64,000 bases of DNA from Straminergon stramineum (lineage: Eukaryota > Streptophyta > Bryopsida > Hypnales > Calliergonaceae), in assembly GCA_963920665.1 (NCBI GenBank), contig OY987266.1, positions 749,001 through 813,000 on the forward strand, in the 5' to 3' direction. Below the pieces are notes generated by a model. It worked only from the letters and a program-made list of their open reading frames with translations, was not told the DNA's origin and made no database searches. Position numbers and translations under genes: made by a program. Shown in pieces: positions 22,421-34,759 of this stretch (position 1 is the stretch's first letter; every line of letters begins with the position of its first letter).

Positions 22421-24950
22421 ACTTAAAGTAGGGAGCCCATTGTTGACCATTTGGTCACTGCTATAGTTTCACTTATTGGATTCATAAATTTCTTTTTGGT
22501 TGGAAAAGATTATCAAACCAAGGGATACTTCACAAAGAATTTCGGTCAACTCATTTTTCATTGAAATAAAAAAGATACATTACACGTGGTCGAAGCAAAA
22601 TCACATGGCTTCTCATTATGGATTGTGCAGGGACTATTCTTGAGCTTTAGGATGCTAAAGTGTCTTGTTTCATTTCCAATTTTAGAAATGTTGTACAGTT
22701 CCAATGACAATCCAATAGTACTATCCCTCTACATTATAGAGAAGTCATGTATAGAGGCCATAGGGTGGTGTTCAACCCAATTCCAATGCTTTGAACCCCA
22801 ATTCCATTCTAAATGCAATTTCTACAACATTAGAATGCAAAAAGTAAAATGAGGTCTTAGATTAGGGATTCAAATGGAGTTAGGGTCTATTCACCTTATA
22901 AAATCATCAATCAATGGCAACAATAAATGTCCCACAATAAGGACAACCTTTTTATAACTTAACAAATTGTACCCTTCTAAAATCACATATGCCTATTTTA
23001 AAAAAGATACATGTAAGGTAACACTAAGTTCATGTTAAATTAAAAATAGTATCGAGGTTACTCTTCACAAGAAAGGAATGTAGTCCATTTACTCTCTCTT
23101 TAGTCCTATGAGCTTTGGTGTAGTGTCTTGAATTAATAGTCTCTTTAATTAACTCTGGTCTTTTAGGAGGACTAGAGTTCTTTATATATATGGTTTGTTG
23201 GTGGCTTTTGAATACATAACTTGAAGTGGAAGAAAAAATGTCATTTGTAGTTAACAAAAAACACTTAAAATTAGGGATAGACTTTTTATCATTGCCTCTA
23301 AGAGGATGCCTTGCCATCCATAAGAAATCTATGGCTAAGATAGTGCTTTGACATATCCATATAATTTTATTTTTCTTGACGTTGAATGCAAAGTTTACTT
23401 GCGGTTTGAATATAGTTTCTAGTACTGCAAAGATCAAGATGAAGCAATAATACTTAGGTGGATTTGCAATATATGTAAGCAAAAAATGTAGAAATAATGA
23501 TTATTTGGAAAGCATGATCTTAAAAAGGGAAGAATTTGGATATTATGGGGCTTTTGAGGGCCCGTAATGAAACCAAAATTTGACAAGGGACAAAAACCAA
23601 AGTTTTTGCAATCTTGCAAATCTATTGTGTCATTTTTTGTAGTGCATAAGCTTTAGTTCCTGCTTTTGATCGCTTCTTGTTACCTTCTTGATTGTAGAGT
23701 GTTTTGGACAATAACAAGGCATGCTCTAACAACACAAAGAAAGTTTGATCATTTCTTCTCCCAAGTCTTCTCTCCAACCATAGGTACCATATTTAAATCA
23801 TATGACCTTTGTTGCAACAAATCCTTCAAAATTTTTGCTTCAAGTTGCACTTTTACAAAATTGCCACTTTAGTTGAATCACTTGAATGTGCATGAACCTC
23901 TTTGGTCAAGTAAGTAGAGATTCTTTTTTATAAGCATAACACATGTTTTTTCTTCAATAAAACCAATGATGATAGGCTACACAATTCTAGAGTGAAATAA
24001 AGTACCTACTTCCCTAATTGCTAATAACATCTTAATGAACTATTTCTTGACTTCTAGAATAGATTCCATTGGATCCTCATGTTGGCTTTTTGGAATAAAT
24101 GCTTATTGTCTAAATCCCTAAAAAAATATTGATATTGCAAACTAAGGTCTTTGATGCTTGTAAACCAATTACTTGAAGTACTTGTATTGAGCTTATCATA
24201 TAGCCAAGTAATCCCCCTCTCATGCAATGAATGATCTATATATGCATCAATGCATCTTGAACATCTCATGTTGTTTTACTTTAACTATTCTAGAAGGTCA
24301 TATTTGAAGCAATTCTTGACCCTAAACCAACAATCTACCAAACTTTATGCGGCAATAGCAAACTCTATAGTATAGAATGATATTGTGCTCTACCACAATT
24401 CTAAAGTTACCTTTGACATATTCTAAAGTAGAGAATTAAAATATAATGGTGTAGATACTTACTTAGAGCACAAGGTAGAGATTTTGTAGGACCTTCTAAA
24501 TGATGCTAAAGAAAAAAATAAACAAACTCACATTTGCCTAACCTTATAAAAAAACATATTGTGTCAAAGTCAAGTTTTTGAAGTAAATTGAGATTATTAG
24601 GCAAAATTTGCTTAATCTACTTGGGCATAGGATAATTCATAATTTATTTACTAAGTACAAGTAAAAACATCAATAATTAGAAAAATCATTTTTTTTCCAA
24701 GTTACAAAAAACCCAAATTAATTGAATAGGAGGAAATTGAGCTTCAAAAAAAGAAGCTTGAATGGGACAATACATTAATATTTTAATGAAATTTAGTGTT
24801 TGCAACACTAATTACAAACCCTAACACAAAATGCCAACAATGTTGCTAATGTTACCAACACTAATCTCCACCAAACAAATTAAATTAGTACCAAGATAGT
24901 TCATTCTACACTAAATTAGTATCCAACATAACACTAATTGTCAACTAAAT
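22421..24950. other. AT-rich DNA, no recognised gene
   Basis: A 150-codon open frame on the minus strand (23030-23482) has no features I recognise. CACTACAAAAAATG on the minus strand from 23643 looks like a CACTA-type end, but I found no partner end. Possibly a decayed mobile element. Confidence 0.4.
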
Positions 24951-27370
24951 GAGAATTAGAGCGAGTTATACGACAGGGTAAGTAACACCATAGGTACCAT
25001 CTATTATATTAAATACAAACTGTTACGACCCTTGTCACAAAAATAGTCACGTTTTCATCCCAAATATTTCATCTAATTTATATTCTCCTAACTTCAATTA
25101 ATGTTATATTGCAACATGTCTCTGGTAGTATACTAATACTAAATTTCAATTGTTGTGTAGTGTCATTGCTTAGTTTCTGGGTGTACTGCGGCATGCCCGC
25201 TTTCATCAATGCTCATCTCCACTGTTCCCCGCCGCATCATAAAATCACTGGGGCAATTGTTTTCCAACTGATCCGTCTCCGGAACAAGTGCGCAGAAATT
25301 ACTTGAGTTCTTACACTTCAAGTATTAGTAATCCATGGGAAAAGTTTTCAACAATCGAGGTTCAGAGTCATTCGTTTGCTGAATTATAGATCGAGCAATG
25401 AATTCAGCATATGGCAATTAGTAGATGTTTGACATTCAAATTGGCCATGCTCTTGTAGAACATCACTGCTTAACTTCATAGTGTTCAAATTGCACACAAC
25501 TTGAATTGTGGAAAAGCAGCTGACCATCGATTGGGAGCTCTCTTTCGATCTTGGTTGTAGGTGGGTGGGCTGTGTGTTTCTCTAAAACTTGACTGCTTCA
25601 ATTTACAATGCGTCTTCGTATTGGTTTGTTACCATTCACATTACAATATATGCAGCTTAATCATGATATATCCTTCATGGTCACTTCTTTGGACATTGCG
25701 CTACAATTGCTCTATTATGAAATTGAATAGTTTGTACCAAATTGATTCTCATAGGAAGTTGGATGAGCTTGAGCCATTTTGCTTGAGAGTGGATTGTTAC
25801 CCATAAGATTGTTTCAAGACTAAGCTATTTCAATCCTTAAATTCGATTCTGAGGCATTGCTTCTTTTTCTATTTGAATCTTAGGGCAGTACAAAGAAATA
25901 TTGGAATGAGTTGGTGTAAAGCAACTTTATAATTTGAGGTTCATGAGTCGATTCAAGTAGTGACAAGCGGCGGTGGTTAATCAAACAAATGTCAACTATT
26001 AGTGCTAGTGAAGCTGTTGAATCTGATGAGATTCCTATTTTGCAAGTACCGGAAGATGATGGTTTGAGTGACTTCCAAGTATCCAATTTGTAAAACACAA
26101 GTAGAGCTGGACATGAATTTGTTGTCGTTTAGTGAGGTTAACTTCTTGTGATTTGGAATATACTTTGGATACTTTCATACGTGGTGTTAGAGTTAATGAA
26201 TTAGACACATACCAGATCAATCAACATTTTAGGGTTTGTGTGCATTGGCAAACTTGGTTTTGGAGTATATTTGCCACTACCTTGAGCCACTGAGTGATTG
26301 TTGGGTTGTTGGTGTGTGGCATCGTGAGAGTTGTATTGGGAAGGAGCTCGTGGGAATAATTATTCCATGTCTTCTTGGTTTGATGTTAGGCTATCCAGTC
26401 AAATCTTTCACAACAGGCTAGAGGTTTTATTTTGGTTTGCACTATCTTACAAAGTTGGAAATATGGGACTAGCAGTTGTGGCATGGTTGTGGACATTTCC
26501 AAGTTTGGCTGTCCAAATTAGCGCCATTGAGTTGCTAGCCTTGCAAGGCTGTCATGAAATAGGTTTGATTACCTTCAAAGAGGCTTGGAACATGATGCAT
26601 ACTAATGATGTTGAGATTTGAATTTTGCGTGATCACTTTTCTGCATAATTCCAAGATTATAGTGAAAAATGACACAAAGCTAATACTCATGTATTGACTC
26701 ATAGTATTTCATTGTTAGAGGTAGGGCCAGATTTATCTCTTGAACTCAGAGCCTAGTGGTACAATTAAAACTACTATAGTTTGAGCTTAAGAAGAACTAC
26801 TAGTGATATAGGATTCCAACTGGAGAAATGCCCTTTGTTGTAGCTACGACAAACTGAAACAAGTGAATACTATACGAGTTGCAAAAGTAGTCTGCTTTAG
26901 AATTTGCAATTTAATCCATTTGTTTTGTATTGATTCTATTCAAATTCTGGCGATCCAATGTAAACATATAGATTTTGCTTCAATCTATGGTTGTGTTCAT
27001 GATGGGTGCTTTGTGTGTTGAGGCCATGTAATTTCAATTTAGGTGTTTGTTGTGGACAATAGTGTAATTGATCAAATGGTTGACGTGGATGCAAGTAGAT
27101 AGTGATGGAATTTGCCTACTCGACTACATAGCAGACAAGAGTTGTATTGTGGGCAACAACCCAGAACCTATTCATCAACTTGTGGAGCTGGTGCACATGT
27201 AAGTGAATTAAGTTGTTGGAGTGACTTGTGACGTGAGTTGAACTGTTGTGGACTCCTTCGCATTCCATGTTAGATAGAGGTTTTTACATTTTGCCAAAAA
27301 CAAATCGGACTTGAACTTGTTTGACTAAATCCTAAATCCTAATTCCTAAGCCTCCATACTGATGGATAAT
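24951..27370. other. Unassigned region with scattered short frames
   Basis: Base composition is slightly less AT-rich than the surroundings (for example 25180-25280 and 26230-26620). Two overlapping plus frames at 26236-26621 may be remnants of one coding sequence broken by frameshift, but no family is recognised. Confidence 0.3.
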
Positions 27371-28619
27371 CACTATAAAAAAATGATGTATTTTTAATGT
27401 CACAAAAAACGTGCCTTTGCGTTCAGTTTGACATGAAAATAATCTGGGTAGATGTCACCTAAAATCTGTTACAACGGATGAGCAAAAAACATCCAAAAAT
27501 CAAGGAAAATGCATCCAATTTCAACTTGTTTTTTTCTAATGTCACAAACAATAGGGTCCTCCAAGGTCTCCCCAGTGCGGCACATGGATGCCATGTAAAC
27601 GATACATAGGCAAAAAGATCTACATGGTATTTTTTTCATCTAGCCCATTAATGACATGGCTCTTGACATAGTAGTGAGCAAAGTGAGGTGGAACCAATTA
27701 TGATGACATGGCATGCCTAGTCAACACACTTTTATGTCATTTGAAAATTTTAATTCTGCTTTTTGAGATATCAAATTAGATATCTAGGTGTTTTTTGAGA
27801 CATCAATTGGTGCATACCATATCCATAAGGCTAGATCAACAAAAAAAATTATTTTAAAAAAATTAAACATAAAATTAAAAAAATTGTTGAATTTAACAAG
27901 AATTGAAGATAACTTACCATCTACCATCAAGAGAAATTTTGATGGCAAAATGAAGGAATTCCTTCATTAAAAGTTTGTGAAGATGAAGATAATAGAGGTC
28001 ATATTTATATTCATTGTTCGTCCATGGTGAGACAAAAGATATGGGATAACTAGAATATGGGAACTTGACCATTGTACATCTTGACACTATTTTAGACATG
28101 TAAACATTGTTTTAGACATTTGGATGTCATTTTAGATATTTTACATAGAATACAATTCTTGTTTTACATATCCCATATTGTTTGTTTCACTTCTGACCAC
28201 CTACTTGTATAAAGACCATCTCTTTTTCATCCATGGTGTACATCCATCTATTTCCTTTTTTTGGTAGGGCATGCCATGTGGTTGCCCTTCCCTAAATTTT
28301 TCACATATGGTCAACTTTTTACCATAGACCATAGTAATTTTTATTGACTTACCCATAGTCAAAATGGATCTACTTACTAATGTGGCAATCTGTGTTTTTT
28401 TGGATGTCACAAAAACCCATCAACATGTTTTTTCTAACATCATTAAGAACATGTCTGTCTACAATAACATTTGCTTGTTTTCCAACTTAGCCGCACACAT
28501 TTTCCTCAACATCACATCAAATTCACACTCCCATGCCCATTGACCGTCTAACACAATGATGTCTCAAAAAACAAAATACGTTTTTGTAAACAACATAAAA
28601 ACGTAGGTTTCTTATAGTG
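27371..28619. mobile_element. Non-autonomous CACTA element with AAT target duplication
   Basis: The left end CACTATAAAAAAATG and the inverted right end CACTATAAGAAACC bound 1249 bp. Both are flanked by AAT (27368-27370 and 28620-28622), the 3-bp duplication typical of CACTA (CMC/EnSpm) elements. Inside, ATGTCA and TGACAT words recur near both ends, like subterminal repeats. No intact transposase frame is present. Confidence 0.85.
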
Positions 28620-29899
28620 AATGTACACTTGTAATGGTACAAAGTTGCTCATTGACAATGTTGGGATTTATTTGACTTAGATGTTCATGTGGTCACAATC
28701 TTCAAGTCTCCATGGACTACCTATCCTTCTTTATCTGTGCTCTCGTTCTCTCATGGATAAAACAATTAGTGAAATGGATGTTCATTATATTTGTTGGTTT
28801 AGAAGAGATCATCACCGAGTTTCAATACTCTAGATATGTGTCTCTCGCCCATTGTTGTTTCTAAAGGTTGACATTCCTTGTGGAGAGAATGTGATTGATA
28901 GGGATGAGTTAAGTTTGCACTAGATTCAAGTGCAACACGGACAATGGAACAACTTTGGAAGAGTATTTTGCAGATCCCATGGAATGATGGGATAACAAAG
29001 TTGACAAAGTATCACTAATTGATGATAGAAAGTGGATGTATGACTGGGATTAAGAAGTGGAAAATATTTCAAGTTTTCATTGGGCTACGGACATTCATGG
29101 AAATGATAACTTTGAAATTTGCATTGTTTGTTGTCATGAAGAGGAGTGCACGTTGATAAGATTATTATAGTGTTTCATGGCATATATTTCTTGATTGTTG
29201 GATTGTGGGTTGTGGGATGCAAAATAAACATTAGTGAGGTTTTCTAGCTTTCATCATGAGTTGTGGTGTGGTGCATCATAATCTCAAATCACTTGATTTT
29301 CAACACAAGGAAACAAGGAAAGCACTATGGATATCAAGATGGTTGATCAACTCCACCATGGGTAAAGGCAAGGTTCAAATTGATGATTGAAGACAATTGC
29401 AATTGCATGTTGGTTATGGTAGGAGAGAGTCTCAAGGTACAACACAATCTAGAAGGTATAGGCATGAGTTTGTAATTTTAGGAATTGAGTTGTGTCCCTT
29501 ATTTATCGACAAGAAGTAGGTGCAATCAATTAAATGTTCGTGATTTCTAGTTAGTTTGATGATTTTGTTTGTTCAACATGCATTGATTGCGTTCTCCTTT
29601 CATTGCTTTATAGGATGCACTTAAAGTAGAATGGTTTTTGAATGATTACTATGTGTGTTGGAGATATTAAGATTGCAATTGGATGCATTTAATTCTAGTT
29701 ATATTGAATATGTATGTTGTAGGACATTTCGGCTCTTGTATCGTTCACTTTGTGAACTATTGTTTATCTTTGGAGAGGTTTCTAAATATGTTTTTGTTGG
29801 AGAATCATGCTATTCAAGGGCAATAATGAAAAAAGAATCACAATGCCTACTATTGTAGGAGTCTAGGCCCGTTGTTGGAGGTGGTCGTGGTGGGATGCC
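28620..29899. other. Unassigned region, possible coding remnants
   Basis: Near 28948-28990 one frame reads EEYFADPME, stop, WDN, which recalls the PDF-motif repeats of plant organellar single-stranded DNA-binding (OSB) proteins. The match is short and interrupted. Otherwise nothing was identified. Confidence 0.25.
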
Positions 29900-30285
29900 C
29901 CTACAAAGTGCAAGTAGTGCAACTAAAGCAATTGTTGTTATGAAAAATTGCATAGAACCAAGGCATTGTTGTAGACTCGTACACTTATGTTGATGTTTTG
30001 AAGCAATGCGTGAAGGAAGCACCTTGCAACAACCAAGAAACTCCATGATTGCATCATCATTGAGAGTGAAATGGAGCAAACATATATGTAGCCAACAATC
30101 TCTTGAGTGTGTATATCAAATATAGGAGATTGCAAGATTCTCGGCAAGTGTTTGATGCACTTGCAATTGTGAAGAAGGATGTTTATAGTTGGAACATCAT
30201 GATTGGAGGTTATACTCAATATATCATGATAAAGATGCAATTAAACACCAAAGAAATCATAGCCTACACCACTTCCAACACATAA
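29900..30285 (+). pseudogene. Decayed PPR protein fragment
   Basis: One frame from 29959 reads QGIVVDSYTYVDVLKQCVKE. After a damaged stretch the same frame resumes at about 30079 with IYVANNLLSVYIKY and, from about 30166, KKDVYSWNIMIGGYTQY. These are typical pentatricopeptide-repeat helices of plant organellar RNA-binding proteins (PLS class style). Stops between about 30045 and 30070 and frameshifts on both sides show it is not functional. Only about two to three repeats remain, and no DYW domain is visible. Confidence 0.85.
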
Positions 30286-31347
30286 ACCATCGAGAACGGC
30301 AATTTTCTAGTCACAGGCAAAAGAATCACCACCTTTTGCTAGCTTTGACAACACTCCTCCAAACATAATATTCACCAATAAGAAGATAAGTGACATCCCT
30401 ATTTTGCTGTGCATTAGCTTCCAACTCCTCTTCAAGGCTACCTATCCATAATTTTCAAGCTCTAGGACAGACACTCCTAGTACTAGAAGGATGATGAAGT
30501 ACCTCATGAAAGTGGATGTAAAAGGCTCGATAGAAACACCCAAAAGGATGATGAGGGTGGTCCGGTGGTGGTGATGGCGATGAGGGTGGGGGTGAGGGTG
30601 AAAGTGGGGATAGGGATGGTGAGAGATTCCCTATGTAAAGCCCCAAAGTTATAGAAGCTCAGTCACCACCATTGGCAAAAAGGCCACAATGAAAGGATGA
30701 AAGAGACGAAAGTACTTGCCAAGGAGCTGACTTGCCTCGAAGATCATCGGAGCTCCCCAATCTGCTAAGTTTTTTGGATACCCCTCCACCATCTTGACTA
30801 AAGTTCCTCATTATATGTCACTCCAATAGAATGGTATCAACTTCTAGAACAAAAACACTTTGAGTGAAACAAAAAAGGGACCACAAAAGGACTTCAAAAA
30901 TTGACAATTGAAAAGGACAATTTGAAAGAACAAAAGGAGAAAAAGGACTTAGAAGCAACACAAGAAACAAAGAGACAATGAGAAGCAGAATATATAGTTA
31001 GATGAGTAAATCGACAATAATAAAAAATGAATCCGAACTAAAATTCCCCCCACAATCTATTAGTGAAGACAAATGGTATCAAGGTTTGTTACCAAAACAC
31101 CTTGAGAGAGAGAGTAAAGAAAGAATTTAGAAGCATGTAGAAGTTTATTTTGTTGGCTAGAAAATAGTATGAGAGGAACAAGGAAACAAGGACACAAGAG
31201 CAACAAGAAGAAACAAATCTACAATAAGAAGTAGTACATTCATGCCTAAACCTCTGATTACCAAAAAAAATGAAATATCAAACAAACAGTACAAATAGCC
31301 TTGCAACAAGAGCAATCTCGAAACCTCACATTTTCCACCGAAGTTGT
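30286..31347. other. Intergenic DNA with a G-rich run
   Basis: At about 30584-30622 four or more runs of three to five G separated by short spacers could form a G-quadruplex on the plus strand. TGGTATCAA at 30832 and 31074 recalls an LTR primer-binding site, but no LTR was found. No gene was seen. Confidence 0.4.
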
Positions 31348-31471
31348 TAGAGCATCCCTACCCATCTTAATAGCAAACCAGATGAACTTGTTAAGAGGCC
31401 AGGCCAAAAGCCTTGTGTGGCTTGCAAAATGGGGTGTTTTGCAAGCCAAAGTGTAGCTTGCAAATCGCATG

Positions 31472-32724
31472 CACTACAAGGAAATGTAGTCAAAAGTGAC
31501 ATGCACTACAAGGAAATGCAATTTAAGATGACAAGTTTTTTATAGAGAATTGTCCGAAATGACAATAACCATATTATTGCTACCTCATCTTATCAATTTG
31601 TGAGAACTTGTCAATTTTTTTTGTCAAATTGTTGTCAAATTTGACTCACTAGTGATTGTTAAAATAGATCATTTGCCAAAAACCCAAAGATTTCATTATT
31701 TTTTTGTGCATTTACCTTTTGATCATTTGCCATAGATATCTTAGCTTCAATTATGTATGGATGTAAAGCTCTCTATATATAGATGGGGTGGTAGAAGATA
31801 GAACAACCCATGTGGAATATGTAATTTAGAAGTTGCAATACCGCTCATAGTTAAGTTTGAAATAGGAATTGTATTCAAACTAGAATTTTAGACTTCATTT
31901 AGGCATAGTAGAATAATTTTTCAAAAAACCTTTGAACTAAAAAATGTTGGGAAATCAATTCAAGTTTCATTTCCAAAAATCCTTTTGATGTTTTGATCCT
32001 CCAATCAAAAGTTATGGACAAATTTTAAAGAGGATGTTTGAAGACGTCAAAAATAAATTCCCTTCTACCGTCTCTTTAAAATTTGTCTATAACTTTTGAT
32101 TAGAGGATCAAAACATGAAATAGATTTTTGGACATGAAATTTGAATTGATTTCTCAAATTTTTTTAGTTCAAAGATTTTTTTGAAAAGTTATTCTACTAT
32201 GTGTAAATGAGGTCTAAAATTCTAGTTTGAATACAATTCCTATTTCAAACTTAACTATGAACGGTATTGTAACTTGTAACTTCTAAATGACATATCCTAC
32301 ATGAGTTGTTCTACCTCCTACCACCCCATGTGTATATAGAGAGCTCTCTTCTCTTCTTAAATCCACAAAACACAAGTGGTTCATGAAGTGCAATGAAACA
32401 ATGACAATTGGTTGTGTGTACTTGTATTTTTGCTTAATGTATGAAGGTTTAAATTTAAAGCAATATCAATTTTGATATTCTGTCTTTCGCAAAAAATGGG
32501 GACACTTATAACCATTGATTAGGCCAGCATGCCAACATGGCAATGAGGCAACTAACAAAGGAGGGTATGAGGGAATAAAAGTTAACAAAAATTCTAGCAA
32601 AGTGACAAAATAGTTGACAGAATTTTGTCAAATTATTGGTTGAATCTAGAAGTTCCCACTGACAAAGCAATTGACAAACTTTGGTCAATTTTCTGTCAAA
32701 TAGGACACAGTTTCTTTTATAGTG
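31472..32724. mobile_element. CACTA-like element with ATG target duplication
   Basis: The left end CACTACAAGGAAATG occurs at 31472 and again at 31504. The inverted right end is CACTATAAAAGAAACTG (to 32724). ATG lies outside both left copies and the right end. Internal TGTCAA and TTGACA words recur. The foldback at 31768-32345 sits inside. Confidence 0.75.
31768..32345. mobile_element. Long foldback element, copy 1
   Basis: Arms of about 280 bp pair almost along their full length around a centre near 32056. For example AGTTTGAAATAGGAATTG (left) pairs with CAATTCCTATTTCAAACT (right). No coding sequence. The inner arms resemble 55689-56068. Confidence 0.9.
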
Positions 32725-32932
32725 ATGAAACAAAAGCATCGGCATTTTCCTCCAAAGCATGGACCTTTAGTGTTATACTAATATAGTCCATTGGATGGAC
32801 TTTGTAAAGTGGTCCAAATTTGGGAACTTATAATATGCTATGGGTGGGGTAGTTTGGCTTGCAAATTGGATGGCCCCACATTTTGCAAGCCAAAATACTC
32901 TGCATTTTGCAAGACGAGTGGTGATGCTCTTA

Positions 32933-33513
32933 GTACAATAAAAGTTTATTCCAACTACACTAGAATCACCTCCCATCACATATCAATCCAAAAACATACT
33001 CAAACACATCTATGCAACTATTTATTCGACTCTAAATCACCACAAGAGAACGCACAAGAATAAAGGAAGGCCTCAAAATCAAAATCAACAACAATATCAA
33101 GTTTGTCAAGGTCTTTGAAAAGTATGATATTGTATTGTTCTTATGGTCATGCTTGGGCAATAGGTTATGAAATTTTGGATTCATTATTATTCTAAAAGCA
33201 ACAATATCAAAAGAACAAGTATTGGAGGTTGTACTCTCTACCTTATTAGCCTAATATTTTCATGTTGTATCAAGAAATATCATGGAATATCAAGTTCAAG
33301 GTGTGCTTTAATGCAATAACATTTTGCAGATTTGTAGAATGGAAAGTTAAATTTACTGAAGCTCTATTGATTAAATGTTCATAAATCAAGGCAGAAAATA
33401 GAGTAAACATTTTTAACATTGACCAATATTGCCTACGAGCTCCGAATTCAAAGTGGACTCTTATATGCCAAAAACAAATAGTATTACAAATGGGGAGTTG
33501 CACTCCACCCACC
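32933..33513. other. AT-rich intergenic DNA
   Basis: No gene or clear repeat boundary was seen. Confidence 0.45.
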
Positions 33514-34286
33514 TAAGGGCCACTTGACACTACGGCACAAGATCAAGAGTCCGTCGATTTCAGCCAATGAGATTGCAGAAATCCAAGAGTTCAGCCTCTC
33601 GAGCCTTCACACAAGGAGGCACAATCCAAAGTCCGTCGCCTACTTGTCTGCCTACATGGCAACCAAATGCCTACATGGCGACGGACTCTCGATTAGAGTT
33701 TGGGTCGCCATTTCTGGTTGACCCAAACTCTAATCAAGAGTCCGTCAAGTTTTTTTCAAATTCTAACAAAATCTCAGCCATTAGATTGGATTTGTTTATT
33801 TGTGTCCCCATTGGGGTTTGAACCCTAGTCTCCACCATTACAATGGGGAGTCTTTGCATTCTATGAACCTACTTCCCTTCAATGTTTCATGCCACCTTTT
33901 AATTCCATTTATATCCTTCATATTACTTGCTTAATGATGAGAGCATGTGCTGTAATTATTTTTCCAAGGCCATTTTTGACTCCTTTCTCATGTTTTTTAA
34001 CCTTTTGCTTGAAAAAATTGTCACATGGGTGACAATTTATTGAAAATTTCAGAAATTGGATGGATTAGAAGTCGAAAAAATGGAATAGGTTTGGACTTTG
34101 GGCTTGGACTTTGGGCTTAGACTTTGGACTCTAGCCTTTGGAGGCTTCACACTATGGCCGGCCGAAGGCTCTAATTCCTAATTTTTTGGGTCTATTTATT
34201 GCTCATTTCCTTGGACTCTCACCAAAGTTTGGCTACTCAATCCCACGGCCTCTCGACTTGGACGGCCATAGTGTGAAGAGGCCCTA
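33514..34286. mobile_element. Inverted-repeat element with internal palindromes
   Basis: The left end TAAGGGCCACTTGACACTACGG and the inverted right end TTAGGGCCTCTTCACACTATGG are similar. A second copy of the end lies at about 34145-34165. Inside, GGACTCTCGATTAGAGTTTGGG (33681) pairs with CCCAAACTCTAATCAAGAGTCC (33723), and the phrase AAGAGTCCGTC occurs repeatedly. No transposase. Confidence 0.6.
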
Positions 34287-34330
34287 AAACTAAACCCCTA
34301 CCTACATATCCATCTTACACTAGTCACCAC

Positions 34331-34759
34331 TAGTCTCTCTTGTACCAAAGTTGGTTTTACAATAACCAGTAGTCTCTCTTACACCAAAGCTTGATTTACA
34401 ATCACCACTAGTCTCTCTTGTACCAAAGTTGGTTTTACAATAACCAGTAGTCTCTCTTACACCAAAGCTTGATTTACAATCACCACTAGTCTCTCTTGTA
34501 CCAAAGTTGGTTTTACAATAACCAGTAGTCTCTCTTACACCAAAGCTTGATTTACAATCACCACTAGTCTCTCTTGTACCAAAGTTGGTTTTACAATAAC
34601 CAGTAGTCTCTCTAACACCAAAGCTTGATTTACAATCACCACTAGTCTCTCTTGTACCAAAGTTGGTTTTACAATAACCAGTAGTCTCTCTAACACCAAA
34701 GCTTGATTTACAATCACCACTAGTTTCTCTTGTACTAGAGCTCATTTTACAACCATCCA
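34331..34759. repeat. 39-bp tandem repeat array (about 11 copies)
   Basis: Monomers starting TAGTCTCTCT occur at 34331, 34370, 34409 and so on every 39 bp to 34721. Two versions alternate, so the higher-order period is 78 bp. Because 39 is a multiple of three, the array stays open on the minus strand and encodes alternating 13-residue units beginning RETSGDCKSSFG and RETTGYCKTNFG, as a tail on the decayed gene. Confidence 0.97.

Larger units (their letters stand above)
31348..32932. mobile_element. Outer inverted-repeat element of a nested stack
   Basis: The left end TAGAGCATCCCTACC and the inverted right end TAAGAGCATCACCACTC, together with repeated TTTTGCAAGCCAAA words on both sides, suggest one small element split by the CACTA-like insertion at 31472-32724. 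Confidence 0.6.

Noticed and set aside
23030..23482. 150-codon frame on the minus strand
   Set aside because: AT-driven residue composition (Ile, Lys, Asn, Ser) and no motif. Kept only as unassigned.
28948..28990. OSB-type single-stranded DNA-binding protein fragment
   Set aside because: Only about a dozen matching residues with a stop inside. Too short to annotate as a gene.
30832..31085. TGGTATCAA words as retroelement primer-binding sites
   Set aside because: No LTR pair or retroelement coding sequence is nearby, and the words are too short to stand alone.
34331..34759. CRISPR-like appearance of a regular repeat array
   Set aside because: The copies are contiguous 39-bp units with no unique spacers, in a plant nuclear setting.
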